From: Neisseriaceae bacterium CLB008
GTDB taxonomy: Bacteria; Pseudomonadota; Gammaproteobacteria; Burkholderiales; Neisseriaceae
Direction of reading: 5' to 3'
Length of the DNA: 64,000 nt
Assembly: GCA_041228285.1 (NCBI GenBank)
Contig: CP166133.1
Coordinates: 124,001-188,000, forward strand
A program made the position numbers and the translations under genes. Shown piece after piece: positions 45,599 through 55,219 of this stretch (positions are counted from its first letter, which is position 1; each line of letters opens with the position of its first letter). Below the pieces are notes generated by a model, which saw only the letters and a program-made list of their open reading frames with translations, made no database searches and was not told the origin of the DNA.

Positions 45599-47095
45599 AT
45601 GTACGAGAATTTACTCAGTTTAGCAATTTGGATCCCCATCCTTGCCGGTATTTTGATACTGGCAACGGGATCGGATAAAAGAGCCCCACTGGCCAAAACC
45701 TTGGCCGTGGTGGGCGCTGGCATCAGCTTTTTAGTCACGCTGCCGTTGTTCATCTACTTTGACCGACTCAGCGGCGGCATGCAGTTCGTGGAATTCCATC
45801 CATGGATTGAAAGCTTGAACTTAAACTACCATTTGGGCGTAGACGGTATTTCCGTGCTGTTCGTGATTTTGAACAGTTTCACCACCCTGATGGTTGTGTT
45901 GGCGGGTTTGAAAGTCATCGAAAAGCGCGTGGCCCAATATTTGGCCTCGTTCTTGATCATGTCAGGTTTGATCAACGGTGCTTTCAGTGCCTTAGACGCC
46001 ATCCTGTTCTACGTGTTCTTTGAAGGCATGTTGATTCCGATGTATTTGATCATCGGTGTGTGGGGCGGTCCGCGTCGCGTGTACGCAGCCATGAAGTTCT
46101 TCTTGTACACCTTGATGGGCTCATTGCTCATGTTGGTGGCCTTGATTTACCTATCAGGCCTAGCCGGCGGCAGCTTCGCCATTTTGGATTTTCAAAACAT
46201 CCAAAAAATTGGCATGACCACGCAGATCTTGATCTTCATCGCCTTCTTCTTATCATTTGCGGTTAAAGTGCCGATGTGGCCTGTGCACACTTGGTTGCCA
46301 GACGCCCACGTGGAAGCGCCTACCGGTGGTTCGATGGTATTGGCGGCGATTACCTTGAAAATTGGTGCTTACGGCTTCTTACGTTTCGTGTTGCCGATTG
46401 TGCCCGATGCGGCGCGCTACTTTGCGCCTGCCATGATCGTGCTGTCGTTGATCGCGGTGGTGTACATTGGCCTCGTCGCCCTAGTACAAACCGACATGAA
46501 AAAATTGGTGGCTTACTCTTCCATTAGCCACATGGGTTTTGTGACCTTGGGTATGTTCCTGTTCATCGGCATGGATTTGAATGAGATTGCCGTGAAAGGT
46601 GCCATTGTACAAATGGTGTCGCATGGTTTTGTGTCTGCTGCCATGTTTATGGGCATCGGTGTGATGTATGACCGTATGCACACGCGTAACATCGCCGACT
46701 ACGGTGGTGTGGCCAATAAGATGCCGATTTTTGCGGCCTTCATGATGTTGTTTGCGATGGCCAACTCAGGCTTGCCAGGTACTTCTGGCTTCGTGGGCGA
46801 ATTCATGGTGATCATGGGCGCCATCAAAACCAACTTCTGGATTGGTGCTTTGGCTGCGACTACGTTGATTTTCGGTGCGGCATACACCTTGTGGATGTAC
46901 AAACGGGTGCTGTTCGGTGCGGTAAGCAACCCTGAAGTAGAGAAACTACAAGACGTATCAAAACGCGAATTTTTGATTTTAGCCGTGCTTGCGATCGCTG
47001 TATTAGGTATGGGTCTGTATCCAGAACCATTTGTGGCTGTGATTCATCAGGCTGCGAATGATTTAATTGCCCATGTGGCGCAAAGCAAAATTTAA
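45599..47095 (+). CDS. nuoM: NADH-quinone oxidoreductase subunit M
   Basis: A 498-residue antiporter-like proton-pumping subunit with about 14 transmembrane segments. LGVDGISVLFVILNSFTTLMVV near 79, FFEGMLIPMYLIIGVWGG near 140 with the key Glu, and KVPMWPVHTWLPDAHVEAPTGGSMVLA near 222 with the key Lys are present. It starts 41 bp after nuoL. Confidence 0.96.
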   Translation: MYENLLSLAIWIPILAGILILATGSDKRAPLAKTLAVVGAGISFLVTLPLFIYFDRLSGGMQFVEFHPWIESLNLNYHLGVDGISVLFVILNSFTTLMVVLAGLKVIEKRVAQYLASFLIMSGLINGAFSALDAILFYVFFEGMLIPMYLIIGVWGGPRRVYAAMKFFLYTLMGSLLMLVALIYLSGLAGGSFAILDFQNIQKIGMTTQILIFIAFFLSFAVKVPMWPVHTWLPDAHVEAPTGGSMVLAAITLKIGAYGFLRFVLPIVPDAARYFAPAMIVLSLIAVVYIGLVALVQTDMKKLVAYSSISHMGFVTLGMFLFIGMDLNEIAVKGAIVQMVSHGFVSAAMFMGIGVMYDRMHTRNIADYGGVANKMPIFAAFMMLFAMANSGLPGTSGFVGEFMVIMGAIKTNFWIGALAATTLIFGAAYTLWMYKRVLFGAVSNPEVEKLQDVSKREFLILAVLAIAVLGMGLYPEPFVAVIHQAANDLIAHVAQSKI

Positions 47096-47105
47096 GGAAG
47101 TGTGA

Positions 47106-48551
47106 ATGAACTGGGCCGATTTAAATCTTATCCCCGCAATGCCTGAAATTGTGCTTCTGGTGGCATTGTGTGTTGTCTTATTAGTAGACGTGTTGTTTAG
47201 CCATAAAGCCAAGTGGGTGGCTTATGGCTTGAGCTTGGTGACGTTGGTAGTGGTGGCGGGCCTGCAATTTAAAGCCGGTGAAGTAGTGCCTGCCATGACG
47301 TTTAGCGATATGTTCGTGTCGGACAGCCTGTCTCAGGTGGCCAAGTTTGCGATGTATATTGCAACCTTCTTCCTGTTTATTTACAGCCGTCCTTACCTAC
47401 AAAGCCGTGACATGTATCAAGGCGAGTTTTACACCTTGTCGCTGTTCTCCCTGTTGGGGATGGCCATTATGGTCAGCAGCAACCATTTCTTGGTGTTGTA
47501 CATTGGTCTTGAGTTGATGTCTTTGGCTCTGTACGCCATGATCGCGCTGCGCCGCGACCATCCGCAAGCCAGTGAAGCCGCATTTAAATACTTCGTATTG
47601 GGCGCTTTGTCTTCAGGCTTGTTGCTGTACGGTATGTCTTTGGTGTACGGCGGTACCGGTTCGTTATACTTGACCGATATGGTAGCAGGCTTGAGCGACG
47701 GGACGGCAAACGCCACCCTGACTCAGTTTGGCTTGGTGTTTGTGGTGGTGGGTTTGGCCTTTAAATTGGGCACCGTACCGTTCCACATGTGGGTACCTGA
47801 CGTTTATGAAGGTGCACCGACCATTATGGGCGCGTTTTTGGGCGCGGCCCCTAAGATTGCTTCGGTGATTTTCATGTTCCGCATCTTGGTGATGGGCCTA
47901 AGCCCATTGGCCGAGCAGTGGGTGCCGATGTTGAATCTGTTGGCGATTGCCTCATTGTTGGTGGGTAACCTATCTGCCATCATGCAGACCAACGTGAAGC
48001 GGATGTTGGCTTACTCAACCATTTCTCACATGGGTTTTGTGGTGCTGGGCTTTATGGGCGACCTATTGGGCTACCAAGCGGCCATGATCTACACCTTGAC
48101 CTACGTGGTGATGTCGGTTGCCGCCTTCGGTATCTTGATGATCTTGTCGACCAAAGAACACGAGTGTGAAAAGCTAACCGATCTAGCCGGCTTGAACCAA
48201 ACGCATCCATGGATGGCGTTCTTGATGCTGCTGACCATGTTCTCTATGGCTGGTATTCCTCCGTTGTTGGGCTTCTACGCTAAGTTTGCCATCATCCAAG
48301 CCTTGTTGGCTCAAGGCTACTTATGGGTTTCTGTGTTTGCGGTGATCATGTCGTTGATCGGTGCTTTCTACTACCTACGCGTGGTGAAAGTGATGTACTT
48401 CGATCAGCCTAGCCAAACCGTTGCCGCTGTTAACATGACGTGGGAAGTGAAGCTATTCTTGAGCATCAACGCCTTGGCGCTATTGGCTTTGGGCATCATG
48501 CCTGATGCTTTGGTTCAGTGGAGTACGCAAGCTTTTCAATTCTTGCTATAA
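47106..48551 (+). CDS. nuoN: NADH-quinone oxidoreductase subunit N
   Basis: A 481-residue antiporter-like proton-pumping subunit, last of complex I. LYIGLELMSLALYAMIALRRD near 131 has the conserved Glu; KLGTVPFHMWVPDVYEGAPTIMGAFLGAAPKIA near 220 the conserved Lys and proline-rich break. A terminator follows 20 bp later. Confidence 0.96.
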   Translation: MNWADLNLIPAMPEIVLLVALCVVLLVDVLFSHKAKWVAYGLSLVTLVVVAGLQFKAGEVVPAMTFSDMFVSDSLSQVAKFAMYIATFFLFIYSRPYLQSRDMYQGEFYTLSLFSLLGMAIMVSSNHFLVLYIGLELMSLALYAMIALRRDHPQASEAAFKYFVLGALSSGLLLYGMSLVYGGTGSLYLTDMVAGLSDGTANATLTQFGLVFVVVGLAFKLGTVPFHMWVPDVYEGAPTIMGAFLGAAPKIASVIFMFRILVMGLSPLAEQWVPMLNLLAIASLLVGNLSAIMQTNVKRMLAYSTISHMGFVVLGFMGDLLGYQAAMIYTLTYVVMSVAAFGILMILSTKEHECEKLTDLAGLNQTHPWMAFLMLLTMFSMAGIPPLLGFYAKFAIIQALLAQGYLWVSVFAVIMSLIGAFYYLRVVKVMYFDQPSQTVAAVNMTWEVKLFLSINALALLALGIMPDALVQWSTQAFQFLL

Positions 48552-48571
48552 TCACTGAAACACTCAATCGA

Positions 48572-48597
48572 ACGGCAACTTGGGTTGCCGTTTTTTT
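48572..48597 (+). terminator. Terminator after nuoN
   Basis: ACGGCAAC (48572-48579) pairs with GTTGCCGT (48584-48591), loop TTGG, T-run to 48597. It lies only 11 bp before the next gene start. Confidence 0.85.
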
Positions 48598-48608
48598 ATG
48601 GAAAAATC

Positions 48609-48911
48609 ATGACAGCCAGTATGTACATTTTATTGTTGGTGGCCTTTATTGCGGCCAACCTACCGTTTGCCAGCGACAAGCTCTTTTTTGTGCTGCCTTT
48701 GAAAAAAAAGCATGCGTTTTACCATTTATTAGAGCTGGCGGTATGGTATGTACTGGTAGGCGGCATGGCCTATGTATTGGAAAAGCAAGGGTCGATGTCG
48801 GTCCACGAACAGCAGTGGGAGTTTTTTGTGACCACTATGTGCCTGTTCTTGGTGTTTGCGTTTCCTGGCTTTGTGATCCGCTATTTTTGGGCCAGTCGTA
48901 AATTGGCCTAA
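48609..48911 (+). CDS. DUF2818 family membrane protein
   Basis: A 100-residue protein with about three transmembrane helices (3-22, 37-57, 75-95). The N-terminal LVAFIAANLPFASDKLFFVLP and MCLFLVFAFPGFVIRYFW near the end match the DUF2818 family, which is typically found just after nuoN in beta-proteobacteria. Function unknown; an accessory role for complex I is inferred only from position. The nuoN terminator lies just upstream, so expression may depend on read-through or on its own promoter. Confidence 0.8.
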   Translation: MTASMYILLLVAFIAANLPFASDKLFFVLPLKKKHAFYHLLELAVWYVLVGGMAYVLEKQGSMSVHEQQWEFFVTTMCLFLVFAFPGFVIRYFWASRKLA

Positions 48912-48927
48912 AGGCATGAACGATGTC

Positions 48928-48967
48928 AAAACCGCAGCCGCTGCTTAAGCGCCTGCGGTTTTTTTGT
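48928..48967 (+). terminator. Terminator after the DUF2818 gene
   Basis: AAAACCGCAG (48928-48937) pairs with CTGCGGTTTT (48953-48962), with a small inner stem and T residues after. Confidence 0.88.
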
Positions 48968-48993
48968 GGATGTCGCTGTGGTGTTGGGTAGGG

Positions 48994-49051
48994 TGGGTCG
49001 CGACCCACGCAGTTTTAGGTTTTGGCACGTGGGCACGCTGCGCTTTGCCTA
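48994..49051. repeat. Dispersed intergenic repeat, copy B
   Basis: A perfect 14-bp palindrome TGGGTCGCGACCCA (48994-49007) is followed by GTGGGCACGCTGCGCTT (49029-49045). The latter 17 bases recur exactly at 49441-49457. Confidence 0.65.
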
Positions 49052-49062
49052 CCTTACAAATG

Positions 49063-49540
49063 GCCAATAAACTATGGTTTATTAAGGCTAGGTATTAAAT
49101 CCACAAAAATGCCTTAATCATATTCCTATTAATTGAAGGTTACCTTTCACTACCTTGTGTGACAACTCCCCACGTCTCCCCTAGGTGAAGTACCGTCCCC
49201 TTTTAGCCGCTGAGGCGGTTCGTGCAGGGCCGGGGCTTTTGAGGCAAGCATGGCTTCTTGCCGCCGGCAATGTGCGGGCCAACGAGGGCACCCGCAAAGC
49301 GGGCGGATAAAGTGGGGTGTTTTTTCTTTGCTTCGTTTCTTTTGGACATCCAAAAGAAATGACGTCGCCCAAGGGGCGAAACAAAACGATTAATCAATAG
49401 CGAAATAACCGAAGCATTATGAAACAAATAATTCAAAACGGTGGGCACGCTGCGCTTAGCACCACCCTACGCCTAACGGTAAAACATGATTGCCATTAAG
49501 GCGCATTGAGGACCGACACTATAAACCATGGTTTATTGGC
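49063..49540. mobile_element. Possible MITE-like element bounded by 20-bp inverted repeats
   Basis: The left end GCCAATAAACTATGGTTTAT (49063-49082) and the reverse complement of the right end (49521-49540) match at 19 of 20 bases. The 478-bp interior has no transposase. It holds strong hairpins such as TTTCTTTTGGA-CA-TCCAAAAGAAA (49336-49359) and copy C of the dispersed repeat. Each end is itself nearly palindromic, so a pair of unrelated palindromes cannot be excluded. Confidence 0.4.
49441..49470. repeat. Dispersed intergenic repeat, copy C
   Basis: GTGGGCACGCTGCGCTT (49441-49457) is identical to 49029-49045. It continues into ACCACCCTACG, which is complementary to the CGTAGGGTGG type of copy A. 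Confidence 0.6.
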
Positions 49541-49682
49541 ACTTTCCTGCGGCGTCAGACAAAAAAGACTGAATCTCATGCAAAGATTCAGTCTTTAGGT
49601 TTAGGCCAACTGCTGTGATGCTGCCATAAAGGCATTTGGATGGCTATACGTTCGTATTTCTGGATGCGGGTAATGGGTGAGC

Positions 49683-50552
49683 CTAGTAGAAGCTTTTCTC
49701 GCCCTCTGGGCGCGTTTTGAAGCGTTTGTGCAGCCAGAAATATTGTTCGGGCAGACGGCGGGCCTGTTCGCCTATGAATTGGTTCATGCGCAAGGTGTCG
49801 GCTTCGGCGTCTTCTGAGGGAAAGTCAGCCCACTCAGGAAAAAATTCCAGCTCAAAGCCATCGTTGCGCCGATTGGTGATCATGGGGATTACTTTGGCGT
49901 TGGTTAATTTAGCGATGCGGCTTAAGCCTGGCGTAGTGGCGGTGTTGACGCCCATGAAATCAACAAAAATAGAGTCTTTGGGGCCAAAGTCTTGATCAGG
50001 TAAATACAGAAAAGGCGCGTCGGTGGCCTTAATGGTTTTGATCATGGCCAAGAGGCCGGCGGTGCGAGGGACGATGTGGGCGTTGTGATAGCGTTGGCGG
50101 CTGTCGTACATCTGCTTGTCCATGATGGGGTTTTTTTGCTTGGAATAGATGCTCAAAAGAGGCTGGGTTTGGTTGAGTTTAAAAACGCCCATTTCAAACG
50201 CGCAAAAATGGGGATACAGTAAAATCACCTTATGGCCCTTTGCCAAGGCTTCGTCTAAATAGTGTTTGTTCTTATAAGTCACCAGTTTGTCGATGCGCTC
50301 GGCCGACGAATACCAGCAAATGCCATACTCGAGAATCATGCTGGTCATGTGCTGAAAGTTCTGTTTCAGAATGCGGTCGCGCTCGGCCTGGGTCTTCTCT
50401 GGAAAACACAGGGCTAAGTTGGTCTGGCCGATGTGGCGGCGATTGCCGATGAGGCGATACAGCACGGCGCCCAATAGGTTGGCCAGGCGGCGTATCATGC
50501 TATAGGGCAACAGGCGAACCATATATAAGAAGGCAAAGGCGAGTTTCATCAT
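49683..50552 (-). CDS. Lipid A biosynthesis acyltransferase (LpxL/HtrB family), second of a pair
   Basis: A 289-residue inner-membrane acyltransferase of the late lipid A family, adding a secondary acyl chain. One N-terminal hydrophobic segment; the catalytic HX4E motif is in YPHFCAFEMG near residue 111. YLPDQDFGPKDSIFVDFMG near 187 and RNDGFELEFFPEW near 227 match LpxL-type enzymes. The start overlaps the preceding paralogue as ATGA, so the two are coexpressed. Which acyl position it modifies cannot be told. Confidence 0.88.
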   Translation of the reverse strand: MMKLAFAFLYMVRLLPYSMIRRLANLLGAVLYRLIGNRRHIGQTNLALCFPEKTQAERDRILKQNFQHMTSMILEYGICWYSSAERIDKLVTYKNKHYLDEALAKGHKVILLYPHFCAFEMGVFKLNQTQPLLSIYSKQKNPIMDKQMYDSRQRYHNAHIVPRTAGLLAMIKTIKATDAPFLYLPDQDFGPKDSIFVDFMGVNTATTPGLSRIAKLTNAKVIPMITNRRNDGFELEFFPEWADFPSEDAEADTLRMNQFIGEQARRLPEQYFWLHKRFKTRPEGEKSFY

Positions 50553-51430
50553 GGTGCTGGAGGTCTTTCCGCGCCGGCAGGCACTTTATATCTGTTATAA
50601 CTGAATAAATATTGTGTTGGAAACTCGAGGATTAAGGCCTCTACGGCTTGGTTGATGATGACAGTATCTTGTACTTTATCCTGTGTGAGCGGCGTATTCA
50701 AGGGGCGGATGTGTAATTTGAACCCTTTACCCTTGGGCAGGCGTTCGCCGACAAAGAAAAAGGTGCGCACGTTTTTCATTTCGGCCAAGCGTGCGGCCAG
50801 CGTCATGGTGTAGGCGGGCTTGCCAAAAAACGGCACCCATACGCCGTCGCCGCCATTGGGTACTTGATCGGGCAGGATGATGGTGGCTTCTTTGTCGCGT
50901 AAGGCGCGCAAGACTTGACGCACGCCTTGGGCGTTGGCTGGAGCCGTTTTGCCCTTGTCGCGCACGCGGCCGGCGTTCATGACGGGCTCGAGCCACGACA
51001 GTTTAGGCGGGCGGTACATGGCGGTTAGGGGAAAAGGCAGCTGATGGCTGATGTAGCGGCCGGCTAAATCATAGCTGCCAATGTGTGGGGTAATGAACAA
51101 CAGGCCTTGTTCTTGTTGTATCGCTTCTTCCACATGGGCCCAACCATCTACAGACGTAAAGAGGGCTGCAATATCCTCAGAAGATCGCGTCCATGCTATT
51201 GGCAATTCGAGTGCAGATTTGGCAATTTCTTGGCACACTAATTTGACTTTTGGGCCACTATTTTGGTAGTCTTCAACCGCTCGACTAGTGTGCAGATTTT
51301 CTTTAATGCGTATGCGCATGCCGGCGCTGCCTAAATACATCAGATAGCCGAACCCCCGCCCCATGACGTGTAATACAGGTAAGGGGATACGTGCTATGAG
51401 CCAAAAAAACGTCTGTATTAAAGATTGCAT
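50549..51430 (-). CDS. Lipid A biosynthesis acyltransferase (LpxL/HtrB family), first of a pair
   Basis: A 293-residue acyltransferase of the same family as its downstream neighbour but clearly diverged. The catalytic motif reads HIGSYD (HX4D) near residue 115 rather than HX4[19 protein letters not shown] near 189 is the second family motif. It is divergent from metK with 71 bp between the starts, an order also known from Neisseria. Confidence 0.87.
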   Translation of the reverse strand: MQSLIQTFFWLIARIPLPVLHVMGRGFGYLMYLGSAGMRIRIKENLHTSRAVEDYQNSGPKVKLVCQEIAKSALELPIAWTRSSEDIAALFTSVDGWAHVEEAIQQEQGLLFITPHIGSYDLAGRYISHQLPFPLTAMYRPPKLSWLEPVMNAGRVRDKGKTAPANAQGVRQVLRALRDKEATIILPDQVPNGGDGVWVPFFGKPAYTMTLAARLAEMKNVRTFFFVGERLPKGKGFKLHIRPLNTPLTQDKVQDTVIINQAVEALILEFPTQYLFSYNRYKVPAGAERPPAP

Positions 51431-51501
51431 ATTATGTCTTCTGTTTTAACTGGGTCTATTTTAACAAACCCTTTGGTGTTTGCCCATTTTTAGGAAAATT
51501 C

Positions 51502-52674
51502 ATGAGTGAATATTTATTTACTTCAGAGTCTGTCTCTGAAGGCCATCCTGACAAAGTAGCGGATCAGATTTCCGATGCGATTCTGGATGCGATTTTGGCA
51601 CAAGATCCTCGTGGACGTGTGGCAGCAGAAACCTTAGTTAATACGGGTTTGGTCATTTTGGCCGGTGAAGTGAGCACAAGCGCTCGTGTAGATTACATTA
51701 AAGTAGCGCGCGAAACCATTCGCCGCATTGGTTACGATCGCTCAGAGTTGGGTTTTGACTACCACGGCTGTTCTGTACTGGCCGCTTATGATGAACAGTC
51801 CAGCGACATTGCGCAAGGCGTGAATGAAGGTGAAGGCTTAAATTTAGATCAAGGTGCCGGCGATCAAGGCCTGATGTTTGGTTACGCCTGTGACGAAACC
51901 CCCACGTTAATGCCGTTCCCGATTTACTATGCTCACCGTTTGATGCAGCGCCAAAGTGAATTGCGTAAAGATGGCCGTTTGCCTTGGCTGCGTCCAGATG
52001 CAAAAGCGCAAATTACCTGTGCTTACGATAGCGAAACCGGTCAACCTAAGTGGATTGACACCGTGGTGTTGTCTACCCAGCACGACCCAAGCATCAGCCA
52101 TGAAGAAATTTACGAAGCGGTGTTGGAGCAGATCATCAAACCGGTATTACCGCCAGAAATGCTGCGTCCAGAAACCAAATACCACATTAATCCAACCGGT
52201 CGCTTTGTGATCGGCGGCCCTATGGGCGACTGTGGCCTAACCGGCCGTAAGATTATTGTAGACACCTACGGTGGCGCTGCGCCTCACGGCGGTGGTGCAT
52301 TCTCAGGCAAAGATCCAACCAAAGTAGACCGTTCAGCCGCTTATGCGACTCGTTACGTGGCCAAGAATATTGTGGCCGCAGGTTTGGCGCGTCAGTGTCA
52401 AATTCAGGTGTCTTACGCCATTGGCGTGGCGGAGCCGACGTCGATTTCCATCGACACCTTTGGCACGGGCGTGATCCCGAATGACCAGATCGTGGCCTTG
52501 GTGAAAGAGCATTTTGACCTGCGCCCGAAAGGCATTGTGCAAATGCTAGACTTGTTGCGCCCAATTTACAGTAAATCGGCTGCCTACGGCCACTTTGGCC
52601 GTGAAGAACCAGAATTTACTTGGGAAAAAACCGATAAGGCTCATACGCTGCGTCAAGCAGCCGGCCTAGAGTAA
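51502..52674 (+). CDS. metK: S-adenosylmethionine synthetase
   Basis: A 390-residue cytoplasmic enzyme that makes SAM from ATP and methionine. [24 protein letters not shown] (6-29), [12 protein letters not shown] near 117 and [19 protein letters not shown] near 260-278 are the family signatures. Its 71-bp upstream region has no SAM riboswitch. Thus the SAM-sensing RNA at 8.8 kb does not regulate SAM synthesis here. Confidence 0.98.
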   Translation: MSEYLFTSESVSEGHPDKVADQISDAILDAILAQDPRGRVAAETLVNTGLVILAGEVSTSARVDYIKVARETIRRIGYDRSELGFDYHGCSVLAAYDEQSSDIAQGVNEGEGLNLDQGAGDQGLMFGYACDETPTLMPFPIYYAHRLMQRQSELRKDGRLPWLRPDAKAQITCAYDSETGQPKWIDTVVLSTQHDPSISHEEIYEAVLEQIIKPVLPPEMLRPETKYHINPTGRFVIGGPMGDCGLTGRKIIVDTYGGAAPHGGGAFSGKDPTKVDRSAAYATRYVAKNIVAAGLARQCQIQVSYAIGVAEPTSISIDTFGTGVIPNDQIVALVKEHFDLRPKGIVQMLDLLRPIYSKSAAYGHFGREEPEFTWEKTDKAHTLRQAAGLE

Positions 52675-52692
52675 GTTTTATGCTCAAACCGA

Positions 52693-52728
52693 AAGCTGCT
52701 TAAGCTCTTGCTTAGGCAGCTTTTTTTT
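52693..52728 (+). terminator. Terminator after metK
   Basis: AAGCTGCTTAAG (52693-52704) pairs with CTTAGGCAGCTT (52711-52722) over twelve pairs with one wobble; T-run to 52728. Confidence 0.9.
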
Positions 52729-52857
52729 GCGCCCGTGCATTAGGGCTGTCCGAAACATGAAAAAAGTATAGAATGGTTAAGACAGAAGGTTCATTCAGCG
52801 GCCGCCGTTGACGTCAAGCAAACACGAGCCGCCATCACAACCCAAAGGAGAAACAAG

Positions 52858-53931
52858 ATGAGTATATTAGACTACGTCAGACCGGAAATCAGAGCGATGC
52901 AGGCCTATCAAGTGGCCACCGTCGACGATGATTTTATTAAGCTGGACGCCATGGAAAGCCCTTATGCCTATGTGGACGAAATGCAAGAAGAATTGGGTAA
53001 GCAGCTGAGCCAAGCACCGATTAATCTGTATCCTGAGCCTAATGGCGGTGGTTTGGTAGATGATTTACGCGCGGCTTTTGAGATTCCGCCTGATGCGGGC
53101 GTGATTTTAGGCAATGGCTCGGATGAGCTGATCGACATCGTCACCAAAGCTTTATCTAAAGAAGGTGCCACCTTAATGGCGCTAGAGCCATCATTCGTGA
53201 TGTATGCCTTAAGCGCCAAGCTGCATCGTATGCGCTATGTGGGGGTTTCTTTAAATGAAGACTTTAGCCTAGACCTAGCAGCCACCTTGGCCGCCATTGA
53301 GGCCGAACAGCCTGCCTTGATTTTTATTGCCTATCCGAATAACCCCACCGGTGGTCGTTTTGAGCGTGAAGACGTGGTGGCCATTATTAAAGCGGCTAAA
53401 GGCGTGGTGGTGGTGGATGAGGCCTACAGCGCCTTCTCTTCCGATACCTTTATGGATTTGGCCGGCCAATATGATAACCTCATTGTGATGCGTACCCTCA
53501 GCAAGATTGGCTTCGCTGGTCTGCGCTTAGGCTATGCGGCCGGCGCGCCGGTATTGATGAATGAGTTGGCTAAAGTGGTGCCACCCTATAATATGAACCA
53601 GCTCAGCATTGTGGCGGCCAAATTTGCGCTACAATATCAACCGTTTATTTTAGAAAATACGGAGCGCCTGAAGGCGGAGCGTGAGCGTGTGCGTACGGCG
53701 TTGAAGGCCTATGAGCAAATTGAAGACTTTCCTTCAGAAGCCAACTTCATCACCATTCGCGTACCCGATTCGAGCCTATTGTTCGAAACCTTAAAACAAA
53801 ACAAAATTTTGGTGAAACACCTGCACCATGCCCACCCCTTATTGGCGCAGTGCGTGCGTTTGACCATCGGCCGACCGGAAGATAATCAGGCGGTTTTAGC
53901 AGTCATTGAACAACTATACGGAAGAACATAA
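52858..53931 (+). CDS. hisC: Histidinol-phosphate aminotransferase
   Basis: A 357-residue PLP enzyme converting imidazole-acetol phosphate to histidinol phosphate. [12 protein letters not shown] near 82 and AYPNNPTGG near 157 are present, with DEAYSAFS near 185. [14 protein letters not shown] near 217 contains the PLP Lys. AAAGGAG precedes the start. It opens a run hisC-B-H-A-x-F-I-E; hisG and hisD are absent from the window. Confidence 0.95.
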   Translation: MSILDYVRPEIRAMQAYQVATVDDDFIKLDAMESPYAYVDEMQEELGKQLSQAPINLYPEPNGGGLVDDLRAAFEIPPDAGVILGNGSDELIDIVTKALSKEGATLMALEPSFVMYALSAKLHRMRYVGVSLNEDFSLDLAATLAAIEAEQPALIFIAYPNNPTGGRFEREDVVAIIKAAKGVVVVDEAYSAFSSDTFMDLAGQYDNLIVMRTLSKIGFAGLRLGYAAGAPVLMNELAKVVPPYNMNQLSIVAAKFALQYQPFILENTERLKAERERVRTALKAYEQIEDFPSEANFITIRVPDSSLLFETLKQNKILVKHLHHAHPLLAQCVRLTIGRPEDNQAVLAVIEQLYGRT

Positions 53932-53936
53932 ATACT

Positions 53937-54530
53937 ATGCGCGTTGCTACTATTAGTCGAAATACGAGTGAGACACAGATTACCGTGACTTTAAACCTAG
54001 ATGGTACCGGCGTTGGTCGCTTTGAGACCGGCGTGCCTTTTTTAGACCACATGCTGGACCAAATTTGCCGTCATGGCCTGGTCGACCTAGACGTGAAGGC
54101 CGTGGGTGACTTGCACATCGATGCCCACCACACGGTGGAAGACATCGGCATCACCATCGGCCAAGCCCTTAAGCAAGCCGTGGGCGATAAAATGGGCATC
54201 CGCCGCTACGGCCATGCCTACGTACCCTTAGATGAAGCTTTAACCCGCGTGGTGTTGGATCTGTCTGGTCGCCCAGGCTTAACCTATAACCTACCGTTTA
54301 CGCGCGCCACCATTGGCACGTTTGACGTGGATTTATTCAGCGAGTTTTTTCACGGCTTGATCAACCACGCCATGATGACGCTGCACATTGATAATTTACG
54401 CGGCCTAAACGCCCACCATCAGGCCGAAACCACGTTTAAAGCCTTTGGACGTGCTTTGCGTATGGCGATTGAGCCCGATGAGCGCATGGCCGGTGTGATG
54501 CCTTCGACTAAGGGAACCTTAACCGCATGA
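53937..54530 (+). CDS. hisB: Imidazoleglycerol-phosphate dehydratase
   Basis: A 197-residue enzyme of histidine synthesis, the single-domain form without the histidinol phosphatase domain of enterobacterial HisB. Metal-binding repeats: [11 protein letters not shown] near 60-70 and [17 protein letters not shown] near 158-174. A separate histidinol-phosphate phosphatase must therefore exist elsewhere. It starts five bases after hisC and overlaps hisH as ATGA. Confidence 0.96.
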   Translation: MRVATISRNTSETQITVTLNLDGTGVGRFETGVPFLDHMLDQICRHGLVDLDVKAVGDLHIDAHHTVEDIGITIGQALKQAVGDKMGIRRYGHAYVPLDEALTRVVLDLSGRPGLTYNLPFTRATIGTFDVDLFSEFFHGLINHAMMTLHIDNLRGLNAHHQAETTFKAFGRALRMAIEPDERMAGVMPSTKGTLTA

Positions 54531-55177
54531 AGGTGGCCATCATTGATTACGGCATGGGCAATTTGCACTCGGTGCTTAAGTCGGTGCAAATGGCCGACAG
54601 CCAGGCGCACACTCAGGCCGATGTGTATTTAACCAGCGATCCTGAGGCGGTTATGGCCGCCGATAAAGTGGTGTTTCCTGGCCAAGGCGCCATGCCGAAC
54701 TGTATGAAGGCGCTGAACGAACATGGCCTAGGCGAAGCCGTTAAAGAGTCCTTGGCAAGCAAGCCATTTTTTGGCATTTGCGTCGGGGCCCAGCTCTTGT
54801 TTGACGTCAGCGAAGAAGGCAATACGCCGGGCTTAGGCTGGTGTGGGGGCGAAGTCAAACGCTTTGCCGATGGCTTAGTCGACGCTCAGGGTGGTCATTT
54901 AAAAGTGCCGCACATGGGCTGGAATAATGTGCAGCAAGCTCAGGCACATCCACTGTTTGCCGGCATTGCCAACGACGCTTATTTTTACTTTGTTCACAGC
55001 TATTATTTTGCGCCAACCGATGCGGGCATGGTGTTGGCGACCACTGATTATCCCGATTCATTTGCTTCTATTGTGGGTCGAGACAATGTGTTTGCCACAC
55101 AGTTTCACACTGAAAAAAGCCATGAGGCCGGATTGCGGATGATGGCGAACTTTTTAAACTGGGATGGTCAGGCTTAA
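54527..55177 (+). CDS. hisH: Imidazole glycerol phosphate synthase glutaminase subunit
   Basis: A 216-residue class I glutaminase that feeds ammonia to HisF. The nucleophile Cys is in [12 protein letters not shown] near 81-92; the His and Glu are in [12 protein letters not shown] near 191. YGMGNLHSV at the N-terminus is typical. The partner hisF is three genes downstream. Confidence 0.96.
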   Translation: MKVAIIDYGMGNLHSVLKSVQMADSQAHTQADVYLTSDPEAVMAADKVVFPGQGAMPNCMKALNEHGLGEAVKESLASKPFFGICVGAQLLFDVSEEGNTPGLGWCGGEVKRFADGLVDAQGGHLKVPHMGWNNVQQAQAHPLFAGIANDAYFYFVHSYYFAPTDAGMVLATTDYPDSFASIVGRDNVFATQFHTEKSHEAGLRMMANFLNWDGQA

Positions 55178-55219
55178 ACGCCGACCATCGTGACTAACCT
55201 TTTATACAGCGTTTATATT

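Larger units (their letters stand above)
48968..49682. other. Gene-free stretch with repeats
   Basis: About 715 bp in which I see no credible gene. It holds two copies (B and C) of a dispersed repeat and a segment bounded by near-identical 20-bp inverted ends (49063-49540), both listed separately. A few short ORFs on the minus strand overlap each other in different frames and lack ribosome binding sites. Confidence 0.7.

Noticed and set aside
48518-48901. Overlapping ORF of 127 codons across the nuoN end and DUF2818 gene
   Set aside because: It reads through the terminator hairpin in a different frame and shows no family feature; the 48609 frame has clear membrane helices and family match.
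49203-49448. Minus-strand ORFs of 67-81 codons in the gene-free stretch
   Set aside because: Several overlapping frames are open at once, none has a start signal, and the DNA is a hairpin-rich repeat; better explained as a non-coding element.
51431-51501. SAM riboswitch in front of metK
   Set aside because: Only 71 bp separate the divergent starts and none of the conserved SAM-I segments is present.
52729-52857. Histidine attenuator leader before hisC
   Set aside because: No run of His codons in any short ORF and no alternative terminator pair; only a short TTGACGTCAA palindrome.
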